Assembly (NCBI GenBank): GCA_022711355.1 | Contig: JAKLFE010000022.1 | Location: 1-64,000 of the forward strand | Direction of reading: 5' to 3' | DNA from: Spirochaetota bacterium | GTDB lineage: Bacteria; Spirochaetota; Spirochaetia; Treponematales; Rectinemataceae | Length of the DNA stretch: 64,000 bases | Part shown: piece after piece, positions 26,901 to 34,917 of the stretch | Layout of the letters: each line of letters starts with the position of its first letter | Position numbering within the stretch: the stretch's first letter is position 1 | Notes under the pieces: generated by a model | Seen by the model: only the letters and a program-made list of their open reading frames with translations | What the model was told of the DNA's origin: nothing | Databases searched by the model: none | Position numbers and translations under genes: made by a program

Positions 26901-28739
26901 GAGCTCGCCGTCGGCTCCTCGCGCATCGCCTCCGACGCGCTCTCGGCCGAGATCCCGCGCCTCGCCGCCGAGCTCGACGCCAAGGCGGCCGCCGAGGTGA
27001 GCGGCATCAACCAGGCGATAGCCGACCTCACCCGCGAGGGCCGCTCCCTCGCGACCAGGCTGGACGAGGCCTCGAGGCGGCGCTTCGACGAGATAGCCCA
27101 GACCCTCGCCGGCCTCCAGTCGAGCCTCGACGAGAAGCTCTTCGCCCTCTCCTCGGCCTCGGTCGGCGCGACCCCCGGCTTCGATCCCACGGCCCTCTCC
27201 CTCGAGCCCCGGCGCTTCCTGTTCTACAAGCCCGTGCTCTACCGCTCCGGCGCGGACCAGCTCTACTACCGCGGCATGGTCCGCCTCGAGGTCTCGACCG
27301 AGCTCATCGCCGCCCAGGTGCGGAAGGCCCAGGCCGACCTCGTGCGCATGACCCTGGTGGTCGCGGCCGTGGCCCTCGGCATCGGCATCGCCGGCGCCTT
27401 CCTCCTGTCCACCATCATCGTGGTCCCCATCCGCAAGCTCGTGCGGCAGATCGAGCAGATCCGCGACACCCCGGACAAGGAGGAGCTCGCGGGCAAATCG
27501 ATCACGGTCAAGGGACGCGACGAGCTTTTCACGTTGGCCGACACCGTCAACCAGATGACCGAGGGCCTCGCGCTCGCGGCCAAGGCCTCCAAGGAGCTCG
27601 TCGTCGGCAAGGGGATCCAGAAGATGTTCATCCCCCTGGATCCCGCCCCGGGCGCCCAGGCCAAGCTCTCGACCGGCCACAGCGCCGCCAAGGACTTCGA
27701 GTTCTTCGGCTACTACGAGGGGGCCGACGCGGTCTCCGGCGACTACTGGGACTTCCGCCCCATCAACGAGCGCTACCACTACTTCATCAAGTGCGACGTC
27801 TCGGGCCACGGCGTCTCCGCGGCCCTCATCATGGTCCAGGTGGCGACCATGGTCATCAACTACTTCAACGAGTGGAAGAAGGCCATGCCCGCCTCGATCG
27901 ACGTCACCGAGGTCGCCTACCAGATCAACGACTTCCTCGAGGAGCGCAAGTTCGTCGGGCGCTTCGCCGCCTTCACCCTGGGCATCTGGGACGCGAAGCT
28001 CGGCCAGGCCTACCTCTGCGAGGCCGGCGACTCCAAGCTCCACGTCTGGAGCGCCGCGCGCGGCGAGCTCGTCGAGGACGACCTGCCGAACACCCCCGCC
28101 GCCGGCGTCTTCCCGAGCTTCATGGTCCAGATGAAGCAGCCCTTCGTCCAGGTGACGCGCAAGCTCGAGCCCGGCGACGTCCTCTTCCTCTACACGGACG
28201 GCATCGACGAGGCCCACCACCTCTTCCGCGACGCGAGCCTCAGGAACGTCCCCTGCTCCGAGGTCGAGGTCAACGTCCCCCATACCTCCCACCATAAGGG
28301 CGGCGAGACCAGGGAGGAGTTCGGCTACGACCGCATCTGCGAGGTGCTGCGGGCACTGCGCGCGAAGCGGAGCTACACCCTGGTCCGGGAGCACGTGCCC
28401 GAGGAGACCCTGAGCTTCGACTTCTCCGGCTGCGACGGGAGCCTCGAGGAGATGATCATCGCCCTGGTCTCGGTGGAGAAGGTCTTCCGCCTCTACCGGG
28501 ATCCCTCAGCGACGGCCAAGGACAGCGTGGTCGTGGACGCCAAGGTCGACGACTTCCTCCGCAAGAAGCGGCGCTTCGACCAGATCCGGCTCTTCCTCGG
28601 CCCGGACAACCCCGACGGCACGAATCCCAACGTCGAGCCCCTCGAGGACTCGAGCAACCCCGGCTACGTCCTGTACAAGGGCATCAGGCAGGATCCGCAG
28701 GACGACGACCTGACCTTCCTCGGCATCTTGAGGAAGTAG
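23979..28739 (+). CDS. Periplasmic beta-propeller fused to HAMP-SpoIIE (PP2C) phosphatase
   Basis: The open frame encodes 1,586 residues. In order: a signal peptide; a BNR/sialidase-like propeller with Asp-box-like SSDGGLSFS and SGDGGRTWSS; Ig-like modules (DPSGIAGYSYVWG, YLLSVAAIDEVGNVSD); TM about 795-818; TM about 865-891; a periplasmic coiled sensor; TM about 1123-1151; HAMP about 1147-1194; and a SpoIIE PP2C phosphatase about 1241-1405 with the metal motifs DAVSGDYWD, CDVSGHGVSAAL and LYTDGIDEAH. The phosphatase probably dephosphorylates an anti-sigma antagonist. An AAGGAGG plus ATG at 26505 lies in frame, so a separate 744-residue phosphatase may also be made. Confidence 0.87.
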   Translation: MRGGLPLLALLLAGAILAPGAAAQGLAEEGEYFWEDPRPLSAGRGRFLSALPLRGGFVALWQESEAEEGGEGGSAWLSLARFSEGRWESRRRFAGPFAYRGAEPILYSAAASAEGRLALAVADGAELGRSSIEIFLSSDGGLSFSRAVDITPEEPAVAPRIYPSASGGWILFVAQGAGAAKPGAAAAAGLADVQGSSLPIYYSSSPDGSAWAPLAPLLREEEGLGLAFLPAAAPLPRPRGSPAPGPGRDLVAFQALTGGERPSWQLYAKTSGDGGRTWSSARRLTDFQDPVNRDKSGPENYDNQRPSLGFVGGRLWLAWERSLRGGSAQIYLAPFDDSGALAPGADRVSSGAGACSDPQVLELQGQPGALWYDTRRGGGGRVYMSRRRDAGWNEYEVSENSGDASFGRAVALGETVYALWQSGAAGAERILVREPDRSVDPPRLSGLDFAPGRRSRAERATIGVALPRDPSGIAGYSYVWGRDPAAEPPRKIGAVSSQTRLAQLADEDGPWYLAAAVQDFAGNWSSTARIRYDRKRRPPPPPILQRPETDARGFLASNTFSVEWLPPEGEEAAGYTWELRYAGPLETTASAAAFRPQAAARPPLPGLSPYEALLVERAGPPLPPPKILSALPRASWDDVDDGYYLLSVAAIDEVGNVSDAASILLKADKYVPYTAVTYVDASRDELGRTVLRLLGRGFLAEGSLSALVLDRDGRAPYDLERRPGEFRITSDRQVEGISFEDAEAGRYRIGLRHPKRGWYWTEPLLAVEAGGTVKYGLGQSLGIALSPIAPRARRFSIYDAFVLAAVLFAALGVVLSFGKALATARDAAEVRLQVLALVQGGPMPSEEKAKAERRVRRRGAGLRVKFTLIIASLVIFVVLLVSIPLGYFVLATESRSLAESLRQRAEVLLESVAQGARSYLPGKDKLQLGFLPKQARAMDDAVYITLTGYGEGSTEPDVVWATNDPQIASKLDSAELAVGSSRIASDALSAEIPRLAAELDAKAAAEVSGINQAIADLTREGRSLATRLDEASRRRFDEIAQTLAGLQSSLDEKLFALSSASVGATPGFDPTALSLEPRRFLFYKPVLYRSGADQLYYRGMVRLEVSTELIAAQVRKAQADLVRMTLVVAAVALGIGIAGAFLLSTIIVVPIRKLVRQIEQIRDTPDKEELAGKSITVKGRDELFTLADTVNQMTEGLALAAKASKELVVGKGIQKMFIPLDPAPGAQAKLSTGHSAAKDFEFFGYYEGADAVSGDYWDFRPINERYHYFIKCDVSGHGVSAALIMVQVATMVINYFNEWKKAMPASIDVTEVAYQINDFLEERKFVGRFAAFTLGIWDAKLGQAYLCEAGDSKLHVWSAARGELVEDDLPNTPAAGVFPSFMVQMKQPFVQVTRKLEPGDVLFLYTDGIDEAHHLFRDASLRNVPCSEVEVNVPHTSHHKGGETREEFGYDRICEVLRALRAKRSYTLVREHVPEETLSFDFSGCDGSLEEMIIALVSVEKVFRLYRDPSATAKDSVVVDAKVDDFLRKKRRFDQIRLFLGPDNPDGTNPNVEPLEDSSNPGYVLYKGIRQDPQDDDLTFLGILRK
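26494..26507 (+). promoter_or_regulatory. Internal ribosome binding site and ATG inside the fusion gene
   Basis: AAGGAGG (26494-26500) followed by TCCC and ATG (26505-26507) in the reading frame of the fusion. The ATG opens a basic stretch ahead of the second transmembrane helix, exactly where a stand-alone sensor phosphatase would start. No stop codon separates the two halves. Confidence 0.6.
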
Positions 28740-28747
28740 CGGCGGCC

Positions 28748-29527
28748 ATGGGCGGCCGGATCCTCGTCGGGACCTGCGGCTACTCCTACGAGGAGTGGCG
28801 GGGCGAGCTCTACCCCGAGGGCCTGCCGAAGGCCGAGTTCCTCCGCTACTACTCCCTCTGCTTCCCCTTCGTCGAGCTCGACTACAGCTGGTACTCGATG
28901 CCGACCGCCGCCTCCCTCGCGCGCATGGCGGAGCGCGCGCCCTCGGGCTTCCGCTTCGCCCTCAAGGCCCACCGGAGCCTCACCCACGAGCGGGGGAGCT
29001 CCTGGCGCGAGTCGGCGGCCGAGCTAGGCCGCGCCCTCGAGGGCCTCGCCGCCTCGGGGAGGCTCGCCGCCCTCCTCGTCCAGCTGCCCTACTCCTTCAA
29101 GTACGGCCCCGAGGAGCGGCGATACCTCGGCGCCCTCTGCGACGAGCTGGCGGCCTTCCCCCTCGCGGTGGAGTTCCGCAACGACGAGTGGGGCGGCCCG
29201 CGGGTCCTCGAGGAGCTCGAGCGCCGGGGCGCGGCCCTGGTCCTCGTCGACCGGCCCGAGCTGCCGGGGCTGCCGCGCGAGTCGGCCGCGGTCACCGGCA
29301 GGCTCTCCTACCTGCGCTTCCACGGCCGCAACGCCGAGGCCTGGTGGGGCGGCGACTCCTCCTCGCGCTACGACTACCTCTACTCCGAGGCCGAGCTCGC
29401 CGCCAAGCTCCCCCTCCTGCGCGAGCTCGAGTCCAAGGCCGAGCTCGTCCTGGTGGCCTTCAACAACCACGCGCGGGGCCGGGCCGTCGCCAACGCCCGG
29501 ACGCTCTCGGGCCTCCTCGAGCGATGA
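28748..29527 (+). CDS. DUF72 family protein
   Basis: The 259-residue protein opens ILVGTCGYSYEEWRGELYPE and carries FVELDYSWYSMP, RFALKAHRSLTHER, LAVEFRNDEW and YLRFHGRN, all landmarks of DUF72, a TIM-barrel family of unknown activity. It starts 8 bp after the phosphatase stop. An ATG at 28748 with GGCGGCC upstream has only a poor ribosome binding site, so it may rely on readthrough ribosomes. Confidence 0.92.
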   Translation: MGGRILVGTCGYSYEEWRGELYPEGLPKAEFLRYYSLCFPFVELDYSWYSMPTAASLARMAERAPSGFRFALKAHRSLTHERGSSWRESAAELGRALEGLAASGRLAALLVQLPYSFKYGPEERRYLGALCDELAAFPLAVEFRNDEWGGPRVLEELERRGAALVLVDRPELPGLPRESAAVTGRLSYLRFHGRNAEAWWGGDSSSRYDYLYSEAELAAKLPLLRELESKAELVLVAFNNHARGRAVANARTLSGLLER

Positions 29528-29557
29528 CGCGTCGGGCGAAATGACTCGCCCCGCGCC

Positions 29558-29956
29558 TTACCTGGCCAGGGCGGCGGCCAGGGCCTCCGGGGAGGCGACG
29601 TCGGCCGGCTCGAGCATGGCGTAGCCCTCCTCGTCCATCGACATGACCAGGGCCCTCGACCAGGCGCCAGGGTTGCGCGAAAGGAGCTCCCGGACCTCGC
29701 GCCCGACGTCCTCGGCCCGGCGGTCCGGCACCATGAGCTCGAGGTAGCCCCCGCCGAAGAGGGCCACGGAGATCCAGCGCCGGCGCAGGACGAGCTCGCA
29801 GACGTTGCGCGCTCCCGCCGCCAGCTCGGCGTGCTCGGCGAGCCACTCCTCGTGGAAGCCGGGGACGACGAGGACCTCCCCGCCGGGGAGGAGCCAGCTC
29901 GCCCCGTGGAGGAGGGCGTAGGATCCCGGCGGGCCGCCGGCCCGGCCCTCGCTCAC
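29558..29956 (-). CDS. Small protein of unknown function coupled to a pseudouridine synthase
   Basis: I read a 132-residue soluble protein from a GTG at 29954-29956 that overlaps the stop of the synthase gene (GTGA). A longer frame upstream is Arg/Pro-rich and lies inside the synthase gene, so it is not credible. LVVPGFHEEWLAEHAEL and WISVALFGGGYLELMVPD are the best-ordered parts. I do not recognise the family. The mixed beta-alpha pattern suggests one compact domain. Confidence 0.65.
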   Translation of the reverse strand: MSEGRAGGPPGSYALLHGASWLLPGGEVLVVPGFHEEWLAEHAELAAGARNVCELVLRRRWISVALFGGGYLELMVPDRRAEDVGREVRELLSRNPGAWSRALVMSMDEEGYAMLEPADVASPEALAAALAR

Positions 29957-30609
29957 GGCAGCTCCGGGTCGGGCGCGCCGGGGCAGAGCGACATGAGGCC
30001 GGCGAAGTGGGGCGGCATGGGCGCGACCACGAGCTCGCCGCCGGGCAGGGTGAGGGATCGCGCGTGGAGGCACAGGCGCCTGAGGCCGGCCTCGCGCCGC
30101 AGGCGCTTGTTCAGGTCGAAGTCGCCGTGGCGCTCGTCGCCGAGCACCGGCAGGCCGTGGGCCGCCAGGTGGATGCGGATCTGGTGCATGCGGCCGGTGG
30201 CGAGGACGAGCTCGAGGTAGGACAGGACGGTCCCGGCAGGGCCGCCGAAGGAGGCGAGGCGCCGCCAGGCCGTGGAGGCGGCCTTCTCGCCCGAGCGCGT
30301 GGGCACCCGGTCGGAGAAGCTCCCCGAGCCGCCCGGGCTCTCGCCGGAGACCAGGGCGCGGTAGGTCTTGCCCAGCTCGCGCGACTCGACGAGCCTGGCC
30401 CAGCGGGCCGCCGCCGGGGAGCTCTTGGCCACGACGATGCAGCCCGAGGTCTCCTTGTCCAGGCGGTGCACGAGGAAGGGCCGGAAGCCGTAGTCCCGCT
30501 CCACGGCCTCGACGAGGGATATCCTCACGCCCTCGCCGGGCTGGGAGGCGAGGCCCGGGGGCTTGTCGAGGACGAGGATATCCCCGTCCTCGTAGAGCGC
30601 CGCGATCAT
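29953..30609 (-). CDS. RluA-family pseudouridine synthase
   Basis: The 218-residue enzyme contains FLVHRLDKETSGCIVVAK, whose Asp is the catalytic residue, followed by RELGKTYRALV and GRMHQIRIHLAAHGLPVLGD, the RluA-type motifs. It isomerises uridine in rRNA or tRNA; the target site cannot be assigned. There is no S4 domain. A TTGTAG/TATAGT promoter ends 8 nt before the ATG with no ribosome binding site, suggesting a leaderless message. It is translationally coupled to the small unknown gene downstream. Confidence 0.93.
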   Translation of the reverse strand: MIAALYEDGDILVLDKPPGLASQPGEGVRISLVEAVERDYGFRPFLVHRLDKETSGCIVVAKSSPAAARWARLVESRELGKTYRALVSGESPGGSGSFSDRVPTRSGEKAASTAWRRLASFGGPAGTVLSYLELVLATGRMHQIRIHLAAHGLPVLGDERHGDFDLNKRLRREAGLRRLCLHARSLTLPGGELVVAPMPPHFAGLMSLCPGAPDPELP

Positions 30610-30617
30610 CGGGCCAG

Positions 30618-30646
30618 ACTATAACGGAGCGGGAAGCCGCCTACAA
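30618..30646 (-). promoter_or_regulatory. Promoter placing transcription start at the ATG (leaderless type)
   Basis: On the minus strand TTGTAG (30641-30646) and TATAGT (30618-30623) are 17 bp apart, and the -10 box ends 8 nt before the synthase ATG. Confidence 0.6.
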
Positions 30647-30720
30647 GCCCGCCCGAGTTAGCTCCGCCTCACATTCGGGCCCCTCGCGCTTATTCCGCCG
30701 CGGGCTTCCGTGCTAGGACT

Positions 30721-31656
30721 ATGGCCATGGACTCGCGCTCCGCCCTCCTCGCGAGGGCCTCCCTCCTCGCCCTCGCCGGAAACGCCATCCTCGCGGCCGG
30801 CAAGCTCGCCGTCGGCCTCGCCTCGGGCTCCCTCGCCGTCCTGGGCGACGGCATCGACTCCTCCACGGACGTGGTCATCGCCCTCATCAACCTCCTCGCC
30901 GCGCGCATCGTCGACAAGCCCGGCGACCGCGAGCACCCCTACGGCCACGCCCGAGCGGAGACCCTGGCGACGACCGTCCTCTCCTTCGTCGTCTTCTTCG
31001 CGGGGGCCCAGCTCCTGGCCAGGACGGCGGGGAGCATCATCGGGGGCGAGGATCGGGCCATGCCCTCGCCGATCGCGATCTACGTCACCATCGCCTCGAT
31101 CGCGGGCAAGCTCCTCCTCTCCTGGAGCCAGTTCCATTACGGCCGGAAGACCGGCAGCTCGATGCTCGTCGCCAACGGCAAGAACATGCGCGGCGACGTC
31201 GTCATCTCGGCCTCGGTCCTCGCGGGCCTGGGCTTCACCTTCGCCTTCGGCCTGCCGGTCATCGACCGGGTCGCCGCCCTCCTCGTCTCGCTGTGGATCA
31301 TCAAGGTGGCGATCGGCATCTTCCTGGAGGTCAACGACGAGCTCATGGACGGCAGCGCGGACGAGAGCCTCTACGCCAGGCTCTTCGAGGCGGTGGCCTC
31401 GGTGCCGGGGGCGGGGAACCCGCACCGGGCCAGGATGCGCCGCCTGGGCTCCTCCCTCGTCGCCGACCTCGACATCGAGGTCGACAGCTCGCTCAGCGTG
31501 GGCGAGGCCCACGGGATAGCCCTCGGCGTCGAGGCTGCCGTCAAGGCCCTGATCCCGGACATCTACGACGTGATCGTCCACGTCGAGCCGGCGGGCAACG
31601 AGGAGGAGGGCGAGCGCTACGGCCTGCGGCCGGGGGAGCGGCGGGGCGGGGCCTAG
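30721..31656 (+). CDS. Cation diffusion facilitator (CDF) transporter
   Basis: The 311-residue protein has six transmembrane segments. LGDGIDSSTDVVIALINLLA and HPYGHARAETLATTVLSFVV carry the Asp/His residues that bind divalent cations in CDF proteins. The C-terminal 90 residues form the usual cytoplasmic dimer domain (DIEVDSSLSVGEAHGIALGV). Substrate is probably Zn, Mn, Fe or Co; it cannot be resolved here. A second in-frame ATG at 30727 is possible, and a weak TAGGAC box lies 7 nt before that one. Confidence 0.93.
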   Translation: MAMDSRSALLARASLLALAGNAILAAGKLAVGLASGSLAVLGDGIDSSTDVVIALINLLAARIVDKPGDREHPYGHARAETLATTVLSFVVFFAGAQLLARTAGSIIGGEDRAMPSPIAIYVTIASIAGKLLLSWSQFHYGRKTGSSMLVANGKNMRGDVVISASVLAGLGFTFAFGLPVIDRVAALLVSLWIIKVAIGIFLEVNDELMDGSADESLYARLFEAVASVPGAGNPHRARMRRLGSSLVADLDIEVDSSLSVGEAHGIALGVEAAVKALIPDIYDVIVHVEPAGNEEEGERYGLRPGERRGGA

Positions 31657-31664
31657 GGGCCCGC

Positions 31665-32213
31665 TCAGCGCTCGAGCATGTCCTCGATCGACCTCGGGAA
31701 GAAGGCGAGCATGCGCTCGAGGTCCTCGGGCCGGACTACGGCCTCCCGCTCGAGGGCGAGCTCGCGGCTCGTGGCGCCCAGGCGCCGCAGGAGGCTGTAG
31801 ATCACGAAGCCGAAGATGCGCAGGCCGGCCCGGGGATTGGCGTCGCAGTAGGCGAACAGGCGCTCCCGGGGCACGGCCGCCACGAGGCAGGCCTGGTCGG
31901 CCACGGCGCTCGCGGTGCGCGGCAGGTCCATGAAGATCGCCGCCTCGCCGAGGACCTCGCCCTTGCCCACCGCGCTCACGCGGACCTCGCCGCGCTCGGC
32001 CCCCCGCACGAGGATGCCCATCGAGCCCTCGAGGATGAGGTGGAGGTCGGAGCCGACGCTGTCCTGCTCCACGACGCGCTCGCCCGGGTCGTACTCGCGC
32101 AGCTGGCAGAGGGGAGCGAATCTCCGGAGCTCGCGCCGAGAGAGGTCGCGGAGGATGATGTTCTTGCCGAGCTCCTCGAGGAGCCGGTCGCTTCGCAGGG
32201 TCCGCTCGCGCAT
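31665..32213 (-). CDS. Cyclic-nucleotide-binding domain protein (no DNA-binding domain)
   Basis: The 182-residue protein is mainly one cNMP-binding fold: ERVVEQDSVGSDLHLILEGS, GKGEVLGEAAIFMDLPRTAS and AVADQACLVAAVPRERLF. GEAAIFMDLPRTAS corresponds to the phosphate-binding cassette, including the conserved Glu and Arg. No helix-turn-helix follows, only about 40 helical residues, so it is not a CRP-type transcription factor and may be a regulatory subunit. The ATG is preceded by GGGAGGAAGG. It lies 11 bp after the ATPase gene. Confidence 0.88.
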   Translation of the reverse strand: MRERTLRSDRLLEELGKNIILRDLSRRELRRFAPLCQLREYDPGERVVEQDSVGSDLHLILEGSMGILVRGAERGEVRVSAVGKGEVLGEAAIFMDLPRTASAVADQACLVAAVPRERLFAYCDANPRAGLRIFGFVIYSLLRRLGATSRELALEREAVVRPEDLERMLAFFPRSIEDMLER

Positions 32214-32224
32214 GGCCTTCCTCC

Positions 32225-33907
32225 CTAGCAGCGCCGGCGCCGGCGCGAGCTTCCCGAGCGGCCGCCCAGGAGTCCCCTGACGAGCTGGCGGCCGAGCTCG
32301 TTGCCCGCGGCGCGCAGGGCGCTCGTCGCGAGCGAGCCCAGGAGCTCCTCGCCCGAGGCGGGGGCCCGGCCCGCCGAGCCCCGCCCCGGCGCGGCCCGAG
32401 CGGTCCCGCGGGCCGGCGAGGGCTCGGCCGGCTCGCCCCAGTCGGGCCCCTCGGCCGCGCGCCGAGGGGCGGCCTGGGCCGCCGCGCGGGCTCGCGAGGG
32501 CGGGGTCTCGCCGCGGAGCTCGGCCTCGAGATCGGCCATCGCGTCCTCGAGCGAGGCGGGCCCGGGCGCGGCCCGGGGAGCGGGCCCGGCCCCGGCGGCC
32601 CCCGGCGGGGCCTCGCCGCGCAGCCGCTCGTAGGCGCTGGTCCGGTCCACGCTCCTCCCGTAGCGGGCCATGGCCGGGCTCGCGGCGACGAGGGCGGAGC
32701 GCTCCTCCGGGCCGAGGGGCCCGACCCGGGAGAGGGGCGGCACGATCCGGACCCGCTGGACGGGGACGGGCGCGCCCTTGGTGTCGAGGAAGGAGACGAG
32801 GGCCTCGCCGATGCCGAGCTCGCCCAACGCGGCCTCGGCGTCGAGTCCCGGTCGCTGCCGGAAGGACTCGGCGGCCGCCTTGAGGGCCCGGGCCTCCTTG
32901 GGCGTGTAGGCCCTGAGCGCGTGCTGGACCCGGTTGCCCAGCTGGGCCAGGACCTCCTCGGGGAGGTCCTGGGGATTCTGCGTGACGAACCAGACCCCGA
33001 CCCCCTTGGAGCGGATGAGGCGCACGGTGCGGAGGACCGAGCGGGTGAGCTCCTCGTCCGCGCCGTCGAAGAGGAGGTGGGCCTCGTCGAAGAAGAGGAC
33101 GAGCTTGGGGGCGGGCAGGTCGCCCGCCTCGGGCAGCTCCTCGAAGAGCTCGGAGAGGAGCCACAGGAGGAAGGCCGAGTAGAGCTCCGGCGAGTCGACG
33201 AGGCGGCCGGCCGCCAGGATCGAGGCGAGGCCGCCGCCCTCCGGGCCGCGCGCGAGCAGCTCGTTCACGTCGAGGGCGGGCTCGCCGAAGAAGAGGCCGC
33301 CGCCCTGGCCCTCGAGGACGACGACGGCGCGCTGCAGGGCCGAGAGGCTCGCGCCCGACATCCGGCCGTAGCTCGGCTCGAGGAGGGCGGCGGCGGCGCC
33401 GGCCCACTCGATCAGGGCGCGGAGGTCCTTGAGGTCGACGAGCTCGAGGCCGCGCTCGTCCGCGACGCGGAAGAGGATGGAGAGGACCTCGCGCTGCACC
33501 TCCGAGAGGCCGAGGGCCCGGCCGAGGAGGAGGGGCCCCATGTCGGAGACGGTCGCCCGGAGGGGGACGCCTCCCTCCCCGTAGGGGTCCCAGAAGGCGG
33601 CGCGCAGAGCCTCGCGGGGCCGCCCGGCCAGGCCGGGGACGGCGAGGGCCGCGGCCGCCAGGGCCGCCTCGACGCGGGGATTGCCGCCTCCCCTCGCGGC
33701 GAGCCCCGAGAGGTCGCCCTTGACGTCGGCCGCGAGGACGCTCACGCCCGCGCGGCAGAAGCGCTCGACGAGGGACTGGAGGGTCACCGTCTTCCCGGTG
33801 CCGGTCGCGCCCGCGACGAGCCCGTGGCGGTTGGCCATCGAGAGCTCGAGGTAGACCGGCTCCCCCCCGGGGCCGAGGGCTATCGGATCGGTTTCGATTT
33901 CGCTCAT
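32225..33907 (-). CDS. HerA/DUF853-like P-loop ATPase
   Basis: The 560-residue protein has Walker A GATGTGKTVTLQSLVERF and Walker B LVLFFDEAHLLF, with the DUF853 context DVKGDLSGLA, VWFVTQNPQDLPEEVLAQLG and NRVQHALRAYTPKE. These proteins are related to HerA helicases and FtsK-like ATPases; their substrate is unknown. Residues 450-535 are a low-complexity Ala/Pro/Arg linker. It ends in GRSGSSRRRRRC. The start ATG overlaps the TRAP binding protein stop (33904-33907), an odd but clear coupling. Confidence 0.9.
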   Translation of the reverse strand: MSEIETDPIALGPGGEPVYLELSMANRHGLVAGATGTGKTVTLQSLVERFCRAGVSVLAADVKGDLSGLAARGGGNPRVEAALAAAALAVPGLAGRPREALRAAFWDPYGEGGVPLRATVSDMGPLLLGRALGLSEVQREVLSILFRVADERGLELVDLKDLRALIEWAGAAAALLEPSYGRMSGASLSALQRAVVVLEGQGGGLFFGEPALDVNELLARGPEGGGLASILAAGRLVDSPELYSAFLLWLLSELFEELPEAGDLPAPKLVLFFDEAHLLFDGADEELTRSVLRTVRLIRSKGVGVWFVTQNPQDLPEEVLAQLGNRVQHALRAYTPKEARALKAAAESFRQRPGLDAEAALGELGIGEALVSFLDTKGAPVPVQRVRIVPPLSRVGPLGPEERSALVAASPAMARYGRSVDRTSAYERLRGEAPPGAAGAGPAPRAAPGPASLEDAMADLEAELRGETPPSRARAAAQAAPRRAAEGPDWGEPAEPSPARGTARAAPGRGSAGRAPASGEELLGSLATSALRAAGNELGRQLVRGLLGGRSGSSRRRRRC

Positions 33908-34917
33908 CGTTCCGCCTCTATCATGGTGATGTAGGTCTTCCACCGCTCGCCGAAGCGCTCCCGCACGAGCTCGCGCGCGCGCGCGGCGAAGGCCTCGCGA
34001 TCGAGTCCCTCGGCCGGCCCGATCACCTTCATGCCCTTGGCCTTGAGCGCCTCCAGGTCGCTCGCCTCGGAGGCCAGGCACTCGCGCGTGGCGCGCTCGC
34101 CCGCCGCCCTGGCCGCCGCCGCCAGGGCCTCGCGCTCGGCCTTGGGCAGGCCCTGCCAGACCGCCTCGTTCACGACGAGGAGGGAGGAGGCCATGATGTG
34201 GCCGGTGAGCATGAGGTAGCCCTGGTGCTCGTAGAGCCGCGAGGCGAGGATCGTGTTGACGGGATTCTCCTGGCCGTTGACCGAGCCGGCCGCCAGGGCC
34301 GTGGGCGTCCGCGACCACTCGAGGGGCACGGGCCTCGCGCCGAGGCCCTCGACCGCGGCCTCGTATACGGGGAAGGGGATGGCCCGCACGAGGAGGCCGG
34401 CGAGGTCCTCGGGCCTCCGGACGGGACGGTCGCAGGTCAGCTGCCTCGTCCCGAAGTAGAAGGAGGAGAGTATCCGGAGCCCCCGCGTCCGGACGAGCCC
34501 CTCGCCGAGCTTGCGCATGAGGGGCGAGGAGGGGTCGGTCACGCGCAGGAGGTGGGCGACGTCCCGGTAGGCGTAGGGCAGGTCGAGGACGGCCAGGTCG
34601 CCGTGGAGCGACCCGATCGTGGCCGCGGTCTGGTGGGTGAAGGCCACCCTCCCCTCCGCGGCGAGGCGCACCTGCTCCTCGAGGGTGCCGAGGCGGGAGG
34701 AGGGGTAGACCTCGACGGCGATCGCCCCCTTCGTGCGGGCCGCGACCTCGCTCGCGAAGTACTCGGCCTGGCGGCCGGCCAGGCTCTCCGGCTCGTTGGG
34801 ATGGGCGTAGCGGAGGACGAGGCGAGGCTCCGCGGCGAGCCCCGCCGCCGGGCTCCCGGCCAGGGAGGGGCCGAGGGCGAGGGCGAGGAGGGCGGGGAGG
34901 ATCGCGCGGGCGCTCAG
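33904..34917 (-). CDS. TRAP-type solute-binding protein (DctP family), probable CTG start
   Basis: The protein has about 337 residues: a signal peptide (SARAILPALLALALGPSLAG), then LRYAHPNEPESLAGRQAEYF, EQVRLAAEGRVAFTHQTAAT and LTCDRPVRRPEDLAGLLVRA plus SVNGQENPVNTI, all typical of DctP proteins that bind dicarboxylates or sugar acids in the periplasm. There is no ATG, GTG or TTG in position. A CTG (34915-34917) overlaps the kinase TGA in a CTGA junction and has GGAGG seven nt upstream, so CTG is the likely start. No DctQ or DctM permease genes are adjacent. Confidence 0.85.
   Translation of the reverse strand: MSARAILPALLALALGPSLAGSPAAGLAAEPRLVLRYAHPNEPESLAGRQAEYFASEVAARTKGAIAVEVYPSSRLGTLEEQVRLAAEGRVAFTHQTAATIGSLHGDLAVLDLPYAYRDVAHLLRVTDPSSPLMRKLGEGLVRTRGLRILSSFYFGTRQLTCDRPVRRPEDLAGLLVRAIPFPVYEAAVEGLGARPVPLEWSRTPTALAAGSVNGQENPVNTILASRLYEHQGYLMLTGHIMASSLLVVNEAVWQGLPKAEREALAAAARAAGERATRECLASEASDLEALKAKGMKVIGPAEGLDREAFAARARELVRERFGERWKTYITMIEAER

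Noticed and set aside
23955-28394. A 1,479-codon open frame antisense to the propeller-phosphatase gene
   Set aside because: It is Gly/Arg/Glu/Val-rich without domains, exactly opposite a gene with clear catalytic motifs. Long empty frames are expected at about 70% GC.
31665-33407. A long minus-strand frame extending the cNMP-binding protein to 580 residues
   Set aside because: The extra N-terminal part is Arg/Pro/Gly-rich and lies inside the ATPase gene in another frame. GGGAGGAAGG plus ATG at 32213 marks the real start.
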